A stretch of 64,000 nt of DNA, from assembly GCA_019420585.1 (NCBI GenBank), contig JAHZGX010000014.1:38150-102149 (forward strand), in the 5' to 3' direction. Positions 1 to 7,720 of the stretch are shown here, piece by piece. Positions within the stretch are counted from its first letter, which is position 1, and each line of letters starts with the position of its first letter. The stretch is from Prevotellaceae bacterium (GTDB lineage: Bacteria; Bacteroidota; Bacteroidia; Bacteroidales; Bacteroidaceae). The position numbers and the translations under genes are program-made. Under the pieces are notes generated by a model. It did not search any database, was not told the DNA's origin, and saw nothing but the letters and a program-made list of their open reading frames with translations.

Positions 1-2
1 GA

Positions 3-1160
3 CTGAGCGTTGGGCAGAAGGAGCGGCCGCTTGAGCTGAAGGACGGCACGCTCAGCAGCGGTGCCATGACCACGGGCATCAATGCCCGTCCGTTGCCTCA
101 GGTGAGGCTGGAGTTGCCCGACTTCTGGGTTGTGCCCGGCACGCGCCGCTGGCTCTCGCTCAAGGCGCACGTGGCCTTCGGTGCCTACACCGACAATGGC
201 TGGCAGCGATCCACCGCAGGCAGCCGGGGACTGATTCATACCACCGGGTCGCTCTATCACAGCAAGGAACTCCTGCTGCGCATTGGCAACCAGGAGCGCT
301 TCCCCCTCACGCTCACCGGCGGGCTGGAGATGAGCACGCAGTTCGGGGGCGAGGGCTGGAACATGGGGCAGAGGCTCGATGACGGCACGCTGCTCCCGGC
401 GCACCGCAATCTCTTCCACGGGTTCAGTTCCCTGTGGCACGCCATCATCCCCGGTGGAGGAGATGCCGATGACGGTGAGTTTGCCAACGTCGAGGGCAAC
501 CAACTCGGCTCGTGGCACCTGCGGGCCGACTGGAAGGGGCATGGCTGGAGCGTGGCGGCCTACATGGAGCATTTCTTCGAGGACGAGAGCCAGCTCTTCT
601 GGCAGTATGGATGGAAGGACTTCCTGCTTGGCCTGGAGGTGCATCTCCCGCGCAACCCGTTCCTCTCGGCACTCGTGTATGAGCATCTCGGCACGATGGA
701 CCAGAGCGGCCCCGTGTATCATGACGCACGCGAGAACCTTCCCGTGCAGATCAGTGCCGTGGACGAATACTATAACCATCACGTCTACGGAGCCTGGCAG
801 CACGCCGGCTTCGTGATGGGAAACCCGCTCCTGCTGTCGCCCATCTATAACAGGGACGGACGCATATACTGCTATTACAACCGCGTGAATGCCCACCACG
901 TGGGGCTCAAGGGGCAACCTGCCAACTGGCTGCGCTGGCGCCTGCTCTATACGCACCTGCGCACCCTGGGCACCTATCACGTGCCCACGCTTGACCCCAA
1001 GGGGGCCAATTACCTGCTGGGCGAACTCACCTGGCAGCCCCGCTTCCTTCCGGGACTCGGCGTGACCGCCTCCTATGGCTTCAACGGCGGGTCGCTCATC
1101 GGCCGCAGCCACGGAGGCATGCTCACGCTCTCCTATGACGGCATATTCAACAAGAAGTAG
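3..1160 (+). CDS. Wzi-family outer-membrane capsule assembly protein, 5' end cut by window edge
   Basis: The frame is open from the first bases of the window, so the start and signal peptide lie outside; the ATG at 66 is internal. The visible part reads as an outer-membrane beta-barrel: alternating aromatic/polar strands, repeated Gly-Tyr/Trp pairs and an aromatic-containing C-terminus (SYDGIFNKK). The stretch NARPLPQVRLELPDFWVVPG is typical of Bacteroidales proteins annotated as capsule assembly Wzi family. Wzi in enterobacteria helps anchor capsule at the cell surface; in Bacteroidales the substrate is not established. The next gene starts 2 bases after the stop, so the two are probably co-transcribed. 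Confidence 0.8.
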   Translation: MSVGQKERPLELKDGTLSSGAMTTGINARPLPQVRLELPDFWVVPGTRRWLSLKAHVAFGAYTDNGWQRSTAGSRGLIHTTGSLYHSKELLLRIGNQERFPLTLTGGLEMSTQFGGEGWNMGQRLDDGTLLPAHRNLFHGFSSLWHAIIPGGGDADDGEFANVEGNQLGSWHLRADWKGHGWSVAAYMEHFFEDESQLFWQYGWKDFLLGLEVHLPRNPFLSALVYEHLGTMDQSGPVYHDARENLPVQISAVDEYYNHHVYGAWQHAGFVMGNPLLLSPIYNRDGRIYCYYNRVNAHHVGLKGQPANWLRWRLLYTHLRTLGTYHVPTLDPKGANYLLGELTWQPRFLPGLGVTASYGFNGGSLIGRSHGGMLTLSYDGIFNKK

Positions 1161-1162
1161 AC

Positions 1163-1636
1163 ATGAACACACCCACACGCCTTTCTCCTGCCCTCTCCAT
1201 CCTGCGCTTCCATGGCTTCCGTACACTCCTGGCCTTGATTCTCGCCTGCCTGCTTCTTCCCTCCTGTGAAAACAAGCGGGACAACAACGGTGACCTGGGC
1301 GGGATGTGGCAGATGCTGGAGTGGCGCAATGCAGACAACCAGGTGGTCAAGGACAAGCGTGCCCGCATCTTCTACAGCGTGCAGCTCCGGCTCATACGCC
1401 TGCGTGACTACAATGACGGCGGTGACTATTACCAGTGTTACTTCCGCCATACGCCCGACAGCCTTGTCATCTACCGGCCTACGCTTTATTCGGCCAAGGA
1501 CAGCCTGGTGAGCCTGGACAGGCTTGCGCGCTTTGGCGTGCCTTCCGACGGCGCTTTCCGCATACAGGTGCTCAACTCTGACCGCATGGTGCTCACCAGT
1601 TCCGACACCCTCACGCTGGTTTTCCGCAAGTACTGA
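1163..1636 (+). CDS. Small lipoprotein, lipocalin-like
   Basis: The 157-residue protein has a basic N-terminus, a hydrophobic stretch at about residues 20-33 and a lipobox ending LLPSC, so it should be a lipoprotein. The rest is compatible with a small lipocalin-like beta-barrel of the kind common in Bacteroidales (GGMWQMLEWRNADNQVV at the start of the fold, then alternating strands ending LTLVFRKY). No catalytic motif is visible. It begins 2 bases after the Wzi-like gene and probably shares its transcript. The family assignment is by pattern only and could be wrong; the lipoprotein call is firm. Confidence 0.65.
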   Translation: MNTPTRLSPALSILRFHGFRTLLALILACLLLPSCENKRDNNGDLGGMWQMLEWRNADNQVVKDKRARIFYSVQLRLIRLRDYNDGGDYYQCYFRHTPDSLVIYRPTLYSAKDSLVSLDRLARFGVPSDGAFRIQVLNSDRMVLTSSDTLTLVFRKY

Positions 1637-1712
1637 TTCGGTTCCCTCCTCCTCCTTTGCTCCTCACTATTTGTGTGTATAGCAAAAGCGTGAAAAGGCT
1701 TTGCAAAATTTC

Positions 1713-1764
1713 CCAACTGGGAAAAATTAAAAATCCAACTAGAAAAAATATTTTTTCCAGTTGG
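1713..1764. repeat. Phased CCAACTGG repeat, copy 1 of 3
   Basis: Three eight-base cores lie at exactly 22-bp spacing: CCAACTGG at 1713-1720, CCAACTAG at 1735-1742 and CCAGTTGG (the reverse complement) at 1757-1764. The gaps are pure A/T tracts. The same arrangement recurs at 26772-26801 and 52421-52472, always between genes. Confidence 0.75.
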
Positions 1765-2080
1765 AGAATTGGGCCTTTCTGTGTGCCTTTTCCGTGTCCG
1801 GGGAGCCCGTGGGGCACATCATCCGGCGCAAATCGAGCGGTTCCTGTTGCCGGGATTTGCGGGGCTCACATCGGGAAAACGGGCATCCGCGGCAGAAATC
1901 CCCATCAAGAAGGCGTTTCACGTGCCTTTTGACTCCCATTTTTGAGGACTTTTTGGGGGTAAATCCATCCCCGGCCGGGCTTGGGCATCAGCGTGCGGTC
2001 TTGCTGAAAATGTCGTACTTCATTGCTTTTTAGGGAATTAAGTCTGTCTTTTCCTGCGTTTCATTTGTGGGATGCAGCCC

Positions 2081-2260
2081 GGCGTTACAGTTGTTACAGT
2101 TGTTACAGTTTTTTCAAGGGGGGTATCATTTCCACTCCCTTATATATTATATATATTATAACTAATTAAATAATAATAAGATATATAATATTTAAGAGGA
2201 CATGCGAGGTTGTGCCACCCCCCTTTTTTTAACTGTAACAACTGTAACAACTGTAACGCC
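2081..2260. repeat. Large inverted repeat of triple GTTACAGTT units around an AT-rich core
   Basis: The left arm 2081-2110 is GGC followed by three tandem copies of GTTACAGTT. The right arm 2231-2260 is its exact reverse complement (three copies of AACTGTAAC, then GCC), giving 30 perfectly matched bases per arm. Past the arms, partial matching continues (AAGGGGGG against CCCCCCTT). The 120-bp spacer contains an almost pure A/T stretch at about 2141-2194. Such a layout resembles an iteron or protein-binding array, or a very long hairpin; no function is shown. Confidence 0.8.
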
Positions 2261-2436
2261 AGGGCATCCCCAGTCTCCCCCTGCCGTGTCACCTCATCTC
2301 CTTTCCAGGCAAGCCACAATGGCCTTTGCGGCTGCCTCCACCTCCTGCCGGACGGGGCGGGCAACGTTCAAAGTCTAGGCCGGGAATGGGCTTGCTCTTA
2401 GTGGGAAGTCTCGTGCGCGGGAGGGGAGACTATATG

Positions 2437-2477
2437 GAAGAAGGCGGGGGAACTGATGTGTTTCCTCCGCCTTCTTC
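2437..2477 (-). terminator. Hairpin downstream of cca
   Basis: Bases 2437-2452 and 2462-2477 form a 16-bp stem with one mismatch (GAAGAAGGCGG pairing with CCGCCTTCTTC) and a 9-base loop. It lies 34 bases past the stop of the minus-strand cca gene. There is no clear T-tract, so it may be a transcript-end stabiliser rather than a classical terminator. Confidence 0.55.
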
Positions 2478-2510
2478 TGTGCTGTTTGTCTTGCGTGTGC
2501 CTTCGCTGCC

Positions 2511-3956
2511 CTATGGCTTTACGGGCTGCAGCCCCATCTCGGCCGCCTTGCGCAGCATGAACTCATGGGCTGCCTCGTGGTCGTTGGGTATCACGGAATC
2601 CCAGATGGCATCCTTGACGGCTTGCTTGAGCAGGCCTATTTCCCGGCAGGGCTTGATTCCGAAGGTCTGCATGATTTCCTCGCCCGTGATGGGATTGTGC
2701 CACGTGCGGTAATTGTCCCTTGCCTGCAGGTCGGCCAGTTTCTGCCTGACGAGTTGGAAATTGTCCAGGAAGCGCTGCTTCTTCTGCTGGTTGCGGCTCG
2801 TGATGTCCGCCTCGCACAGTATCATCAGGTCTTCGATGTCCTCGCCAGCCTCAAAGAGCAGCCGTCTCACGGCCGAGTCCGTGACCTCGGCATCGGCGAT
2901 GGCAATGGGGCGCATGTGCAGTCCCACCAGCCGCGCCACGTAGTCCATGCGCTCGTCGGTGGGCAGTTTCATGCGCCGGAATATGGCGGGCACCATTTTC
3001 TGTCCTATGTAATTGTGGTTGTGGAAGGTCCATCCCGCCCCGTTCTCCCACTTCTTGCTGCGCGGCTTGCCTATGTCGTGGAGCAGGGCAGCCCATCTGA
3101 GCCACAGCGTGGCGCGGTCTCCCCCGTGGTGGCTCACGTTGTCGAGCACCTCCAGGGTGTGGTAGAAGTTGTCCTTGTGGGCGCGCCCGTTGCGCACCTC
3201 CACTCCCTCCATTGCCGCCAGTTCGGGGAATATGAGCCTCAGCAGCCCGCTCCTGCTCAGTTCCACGAGCCCGATGCTGGGGCTGGGCGAGAGCATTATC
3301 TTGTTAAGTTCGTCGATGATGCGTTCCTGCGAGATGATGCTTATGCGCTCGGCGTTGCGCGCCAGTGCCTCCTGGGTGGCATCCTCTATCTGGAAGTTCA
3401 GTTGCGTGGCGAAGCGTATGCAGCGCATCATGCGCAGCGGGTCGTCGCTGAAGGTGATGTCGGGGTCGAGCGGTGTGGCTATGATGCCGTCCTCCAGGTC
3501 GAGCACTCCATCGAAGCGGTCCACCAGTTGCCCGAAGCGTTCATGGTTGAGGCAGACGGCAAGCGCGTTGATGGTGAAGTCGCGCCGGTCGAGGTCGTCA
3601 TCCAGTGTGCCGTCCTCCACGATGGGCTTGCGGCTGTCGCGGGAGTAGCTTTCGCGGCGTGCGCCCACGAACTCCACCTCCTGTCCCTTGTACTTGAGCT
3701 GTGCGGTGCCGAAGTTCCGGAATACGCTCACGTGTGCTCCGCGCCCCAGCATGCTCTGCAGTTCCTCGGCTACCTGTATGCCCGAACCCACCACCAGGCA
3801 GTCGATGTCCTTGGAGGGGCGTTCCAGGAAGAGGTCTCTCACGTAGCCGCCCACCACGTAGCATTCCATGCCCAGGCGGTCGGCCGCCGAGCCTATCTGC
3901 CGGAACAGGGGAGTGTCCAGCAGTTGCGCCAGATCGGTGTCAGAAAGGTGTCTCAT
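2511..3956 (-). CDS. cca: CCA tRNA nucleotidyltransferase / poly(A) polymerase family protein with HD domain
   Basis: The 481-residue protein has the class II nucleotidyltransferase head: GGYVRD at residues 36-41 and the metal-binding DID at 50-52, then the family motif RRDFTINALAV. An HD phosphohydrolase domain follows (HDIGKP near residue 292). This order and length match the Bacteroidota CCA-adding enzymes, which add or repair the 3' CCA of tRNAs in the cytoplasm. It follows a small lipoprotein gene by 3 bases and is the last gene of a long minus-strand run. Whether it adds CCA or poly(A) cannot be told from sequence alone, though the cca role is the usual one in this phylum. Confidence 0.9.
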   Translation of the reverse strand: MRHLSDTDLAQLLDTPLFRQIGSAADRLGMECYVVGGYVRDLFLERPSKDIDCLVVGSGIQVAEELQSMLGRGAHVSVFRNFGTAQLKYKGQEVEFVGARRESYSRDSRKPIVEDGTLDDDLDRRDFTINALAVCLNHERFGQLVDRFDGVLDLEDGIIATPLDPDITFSDDPLRMMRCIRFATQLNFQIEDATQEALARNAERISIISQERIIDELNKIMLSPSPSIGLVELSRSGLLRLIFPELAAMEGVEVRNGRAHKDNFYHTLEVLDNVSHHGGDRATLWLRWAALLHDIGKPRSKKWENGAGWTFHNHNYIGQKMVPAIFRRMKLPTDERMDYVARLVGLHMRPIAIADAEVTDSAVRRLLFEAGEDIEDLMILCEADITSRNQQKKQRFLDNFQLVRQKLADLQARDNYRTWHNPITGEEIMQTFGIKPCREIGLLKQAVKDAIWDSVIPNDHEAAHEFMLRKAAEMGLQPVKP

Positions 3957-3959
3957 GCG

Positions 3960-4346
3960 TTACTCTTCTTTGTTCCTCCTCTCCTGGGCGGCTCTTCTCT
4001 CGTCTTCCTGCAGCTTGCGCTCGTAGAATTTCTTTTTCACGCTCAGTCTTTCCCATTCCTCGCCCTCGGCCTTGGCCAGGCTGTCGGAGGCCGCCTGCAA
4101 CTCTATGCTGTCCAGCAGCAGTATGCCCTGCCGGCGCGCGTCTATGGCCGTGGGGTGCTTCTGGCGGAGCGAGAATATGGAGTCTCTGGCCTCGGAGTAC
4201 TGGCGGTGCCTGAGGGCTGCGCGCGCTTCCTGAAGCATCTGCTGTGCCTTTTCCTCCTCGCCGCTGTCGCATGAGGTCAGCATCGTGGTGCCCAGCATGA
4301 GGGCTGCCATGGCGATGAGGCTTGATGGTGAATGGTAAGTATTCAT
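3960..4346 (-). CDS. Small lipoprotein with coiled-coil helix
   Basis: The 128-residue protein has a signal sequence ending in the lipobox LTSC at about residues 23-26, followed by acidic residues. The mature part is almost all charged helix (EEEKAQQMLQEARAALRHRQ..., ending in a Lys/Glu/Arg-rich tail), resembling a single TPR-like hairpin plus coiled coil. No enzyme motif is present. It sits 3 bases before cca and 15 bases after the DUF4250 gene, so it belongs to the same transcript. The function is unknown. Confidence 0.7.
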   Translation of the reverse strand: MNTYHSPSSLIAMAALMLGTTMLTSCDSGEEEKAQQMLQEARAALRHRQYSEARDSIFSLRQKHPTAIDARRQGILLLDSIELQAASDSLAKAEGEEWERLSVKKKFYERKLQEDERRAAQERRNKEE

Positions 4347-4361
4347 AGGCGTGACTTGTTT

Positions 4362-4559
4362 TTACCAGAATTTGTTGTGCTCCGTGCTGTATTCGAAACC
4401 TGCCTGGCGCAGCGTGTCCTCCAGCACGGCGCGCTCGATGCCCAGGGTGGCACACAGTTCGTCAAGTGTGCTGAACTCATCGCGGAGTTTCGTGTTGACG
4501 AAGCTCATGAGCATTACGGGGTCCGAGGGGAGTTGGCTGTAGTGATGTGTGAAGTTCAT
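4362..4559 (-). CDS. DUF4250 domain protein
   Basis: The 65-residue protein matches the whole DUF4250 pattern as I know it: LPSDPVMLMSFVNTKLRDEF near the N-terminus, SLDELC-like helix, then AGFEYSTEHNKFW at the end. It looks like a tiny helical, possibly helix-turn-helix, cytoplasmic protein. No function is established for the family. It lies between rseP and the lipoprotein gene in the same minus-strand run. Confidence 0.85.
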   Translation of the reverse strand: MNFTHHYSQLPSDPVMLMSFVNTKLRDEFSTLDELCATLGIERAVLEDTLRQAGFEYSTEHNKFW

Positions 4560-4584
4560 TCCCGTGTGTCGTGTTTGCAGGTTG

Positions 4585-6003
4585 TCAGAAGCCGAAGAGC
4601 GGCAGTATGAAGTTGCGCACGTCGTTGCTGAAGGCCACGAGCATCAGTATGGCCAGCAGGCCAAGCCCGATGGTCTCCATCCACTGCATGACACGGTCAG
4701 AAGGCTGGCGGCCTGTGACGGCCTCCACCAGCAGGAAGAGGATGTGGCCGCCGTCGAGTGCGGGGATGGGCAGAAGGTTCATGACGGCCAGGATGATGCT
4801 TATGAAGGCCGTGGTGAGCCAGAACTGCTGCCAATCCCAGGCGCTGGGGAAGATGCTCCCGATGGTGATGAACGATCCCACGGACTTTACTCCGTCGGCC
4901 GAGGCCATGTACTTGAGGTCGTTCACATAGCCCGAGAGTTGCTTCCAGCCGCGCTGCAGTCCGGCCGGTATGCAGGAGAGCAGGTTGTAATGCTGGTGCT
5001 CCGTGGTGAAGTCGGGAGGCCGGCGCGTGACTCCCATCATGTAGTTCTCGTCCAGCGTGATGCTGGCCGTGTCACGGGTCACTCCGCCGTCGGCAGTCCA
5101 CACCACCAGCATCTTGCGCATGCGCACGCTGTCCTCGTGGGTGCATCCTTCCGCACCCAGCACGTCCTGTCGGCGCAGCGTCACGTTGTAGTCAAAGTCG
5201 TTCCACGTGTCCATAGCCTTGCCGTTTACCGCAATGAGCCTTGCCCCGGCCTGCATGCCGGCCTTCTGTGCGGCCGATCCCGGCATCACGGAGTCCACCA
5301 CGGCAGGAGAGACGGGAGCCATGAAACTGGGCACCATTTGCAGCATTTCCACCATGTTGAGCCCGTCGGAGGGCATCTGCAGGTCCATCCGTTTCCCTTG
5401 GCGAAGCACGGTCACCGTGCCCGCGTTGGAAATGGTGCGGTAGATGGTGGCCGAGTATTCGCTTATCTCCTTGCCATCGGCGGCAACGGGAATGTCCCCG
5501 TTGCGGAATCCCTGCTGCTGGGCATACTCGTTGAACTGGAATCCCTGCCTGATGCTCTGCATGGGCACGTAGTCTCTGCCCCAGGTCAGCATCACGGCAC
5601 TGTAGATGACCCATGCCGTGAGCAGGTTCATGATGATGCCGCCTGCCATCATGAAGAAGCGCTTCCACACTTTCTGCGAGCGGAACTCCCAGGGCTGTGC
5701 AGGCTGCTTCATCTGTTCGGTGTCCATGCTCTCGTCAATCATGCCGGCAATCTGCACGTAGCCTCCCAGAGGCACCCAGCCTATGCCGTATTCCGTCTCG
5801 TTGTCCTTGAAATAGGGGAACAGGCGGGTGAACCACTTGTCCCGGGTGCTGAAGAGGTGGAAATAGGGATTGTAGAAAAGGTAGAACTTCACCACCTTCA
5901 CGTGGAATAGCTTGGAGAAGCCAAAGTGTCCCAACTCATGCAGGATGACCAGCAGGGAGAGGCACAGAATCAGTTGGAGTGCCTTTATCAGGATGATGCT
6001 CAT
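4585..6003 (-). CDS. rseP: RseP-type site-2 membrane zinc metalloprotease
   Basis: The 472-residue protein is an intramembrane protease. The zinc motif HELGH is at residues 22-26 in the first membrane helix, and the third zinc ligand lies in the C-terminal NLLPIPALDGGH motif. Two PDZ-like segments occupy the periplasmic middle part (about residues 170-310). Site-2 proteases of this type cleave membrane-bound anti-sigma factors or remnant signal peptides. It follows dxr closely, an arrangement that is common across Bacteroidota. The ECF/anti-sigma pair at 41.1-42.1 kb is one conceivable target, but nothing in the sequence links them. Confidence 0.93.
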   Translation of the reverse strand: MSIILIKALQLILCLSLLVILHELGHFGFSKLFHVKVVKFYLFYNPYFHLFSTRDKWFTRLFPYFKDNETEYGIGWVPLGGYVQIAGMIDESMDTEQMKQPAQPWEFRSQKVWKRFFMMAGGIIMNLLTAWVIYSAVMLTWGRDYVPMQSIRQGFQFNEYAQQQGFRNGDIPVAADGKEISEYSATIYRTISNAGTVTVLRQGKRMDLQMPSDGLNMVEMLQMVPSFMAPVSPAVVDSVMPGSAAQKAGMQAGARLIAVNGKAMDTWNDFDYNVTLRRQDVLGAEGCTHEDSVRMRKMLVVWTADGGVTRDTASITLDENYMMGVTRRPPDFTTEHQHYNLLSCIPAGLQRGWKQLSGYVNDLKYMASADGVKSVGSFITIGSIFPSAWDWQQFWLTTAFISIILAVMNLLPIPALDGGHILFLLVEAVTGRQPSDRVMQWMETIGLGLLAILMLVAFSNDVRNFILPLFGF

Positions 6004-6047
6004 GTGCGTTGTCTGTGTATATATGTATTTATGTATGGTTGTGTCTG

Positions 6048-7214
6048 TCAGTTCAGGGCGCGCACGGCCTCTGAAGCCACGCGCCTTGCCTCGGCATCGG
6101 TGGCCAGGTAGTCATCGAGCGATGGCTTGTCCTGGTGTGGGACGTGCGCGAGTGTGTGCTCTATGATGTCGGCCATGGCCAGGAACGGACAGCGTTCCTG
6201 GCGGAAGGCCAGGTTGGCAACCTCATTGGCGGCGTTGACTATGCAGGCGGCGTTGCCTCCTTGGCGGATGGCTTCATAGGCCATGGCCAGGCAGCGGAAC
6301 TTCTGCTCGTCGGGCTGCTCAAAGGTGAGGTCCTTCATCTGCCACCAGTCGAGGCGCGGGAAGGAACTCTCCAGCCTGTCGGGATAAGAGAGTGCCAGTT
6401 GGATGGGCACGCGCATGTCGGGTGCGCCCAGTTGAGCCTTGACGGCTCCGTCGGCAAACTGCACGGCACTGTGCACGATGCTCTGCGGGTGCACCACCAC
6501 CTGTATCTGACTCGGGTCGACGTCAAAGAGCCACTTGGCCTCTATTACCTCGAAGCCCTTGTTCATCATGCTCGCGGAGTCAATCGTTATCTTGGCTCCC
6601 ATGTCCCAGTTGGGATGCTTGAGTGCCATGGCGGGTGTCACCGTGGCCAGCTGCTCGCCGGTGAAGGTGCGGAAGGGACCTCCGCTGGCTGTCAGTATGA
6701 TTTTCTCAATGGGACTTACCTCGCCCATGAGGCTCTGGAAGATGGCGCTGTGCTCGCTGTCGACGGGCAACACCGCTACCTTTTCCTTCAGGCAGAGTTC
6801 CGTCACCAGTTCGCCTGCCACCACCAGCGTCTCCTTGTTGGCCAGGGCAATGGTCTTGTGGGCCTGTATGGCACTGATGGTTGGGCGCAGCCCGCTGAAT
6901 CCCACCAGGGCTGTAAGCACGATGTCCACGGGAGCCATCTGCACCACTTGGCACAGGGAGTCGCTTCCGGTGTACACCTGTATGGGTTCCCGCTCCAGCG
7001 CATCCCGCACTTGCGTGTATTTGCTCTCGTCGGCAATGACCACGGCGGCGGGCTGGTATTTCAGTGCCTGCTGTATGAGCAGGTCGGCGCGGGTGTTTGC
7101 CGTGAGCACGTATGCCTCGAAAAGGTCAGGATGCCTGTCGATGACATCAAGTGTCTGGGTGCCTATGCTACCCGTGCTGCCCAGCAGGCATATCTTTTTC
7201 TTCTTCTTTGTCAT
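6048..7214 (-). CDS. dxr: 1-deoxy-D-xylulose 5-phosphate reductoisomerase
   Basis: This 388-residue enzyme converts DXP to MEP with NADPH, the first committed step of the MEP isoprenoid pathway. The NADPH loop LLGSTGSIGTQTLDVI starts at about residue 9, and ALANKETLVVAGE, DSEHSAIFQ, ASGGPFR and the HPNWDMGAKITIDSA block are all present. Its start overlaps the stop of rimM by 4 bases, so translation is probably coupled. Another MEP gene, ispF, lies at 12643-13125 on the other strand. Confidence 0.97.
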   Translation of the reverse strand: MTKKKKKICLLGSTGSIGTQTLDVIDRHPDLFEAYVLTANTRADLLIQQALKYQPAAVVIADESKYTQVRDALEREPIQVYTGSDSLCQVVQMAPVDIVLTALVGFSGLRPTISAIQAHKTIALANKETLVVAGELVTELCLKEKVAVLPVDSEHSAIFQSLMGEVSPIEKIILTASGGPFRTFTGEQLATVTPAMALKHPNWDMGAKITIDSASMMNKGFEVIEAKWLFDVDPSQIQVVVHPQSIVHSAVQFADGAVKAQLGAPDMRVPIQLALSYPDRLESSFPRLDWWQMKDLTFEQPDEQKFRCLAMAYEAIRQGGNAACIVNAANEVANLAFRQERCPFLAMADIIEHTLAHVPHQDKPSLDDYLATDAEARRVASEAVRALN

Positions 7215-7720
7215 AAGTCCAAAAGTCCTTCGGGCAGGTTCATGGTGATGGTTCTGCCCTGGTGGTCAATGTCTGTCACGAAATCTTCTGCGGCGGGTAT
7301 CAGCAGGTCGCCCACCTGGAAGAGCACGTTCTGTGTGCTGTCATCCACCCTGTCGATGGTGCCCAGCAGGCCGTGTGTCACCTCCGTTAGGCGGAACCCG
7401 GTGAAGTATCGCCAGGTGTAGTCATCGTCGGGCGTGGCTTCGGGAGTGAGGCTGTGCGGGAAGTATACCTTGCATCCGCAGAGTTCCGCGGCCTGTTCCG
7501 CCGTGTCATAGTCCACGAACTTGACCAGTGCCACCGTGTCGGAACGGAAGCGGTACTCCTCCATGAAGAAAGGTACAAGTATGCCGTCGATGCACAGCAC
7601 CAGGTAGTCGGCATCGGCCCTGTCCCATACGTCATCGGTGAAACAGAGCGCCACCTCACCTTTCACCCCGTGGGTGCGCGTGATGTGGCCTATTTGGTAA
7701 ACTTCTTCTTCCTTTATCAT
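7211..7720 (-). CDS. rimM: 16S rRNA processing protein RimM
   Basis: The 169-residue protein has the RimM layout: an N-terminal beta-barrel beginning YQIGHITRTHGVKGEVAL and a C-terminal PRC-barrel with the GTIDRVDDSTQNVLFQV and DLLIPAAEDFV strands. RimM assists maturation of the 30S head by binding S19. The start shares one base with the stop of murA (7720) and the end overlaps dxr by 4 bases, so murA-rimM-dxr is a coupled unit. Confidence 0.95.
   Translation of the reverse strand: MIKEEEVYQIGHITRTHGVKGEVALCFTDDVWDRADADYLVLCIDGILVPFFMEEYRFRSDTVALVKFVDYDTAEQAAELCGCKVYFPHSLTPEATPDDDYTWRYFTGFRLTEVTHGLLGTIDRVDDSTQNVLFQVGDLLIPAAEDFVTDIDHQGRTITMNLPEGLLDL

Larger units (their letters stand above)
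1637..2436. other. 800-bp intergenic region without a convincing gene
   Basis: No open frame here has a plausible start, family resemblance or codon pattern. The stretch contains a phased CCAACTGG repeat (1713-1764) and a large inverted repeat built from nine-base units (2081-2260) around an AT-only core. It separates the plus-strand capsule genes from the end of the minus-strand cca operon. Confidence 0.6.

Noticed and set aside
2565..4274. 569-codon open frame opposite cca and its neighbour
   Set aside because: It is antisense to a gene with clear motifs and shows no family resemblance; GC-rich DNA commonly keeps the opposite frame open.
4549..5910. 453-codon open frame opposite rseP
   Set aside because: Composition is His/Val/Gly-rich as expected of an antisense frame, and rseP is certain.
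6135..7421. 428-codon open frame opposite dxr and rimM
   Set aside because: It covers two certain genes in antisense and has no promoter or motif.
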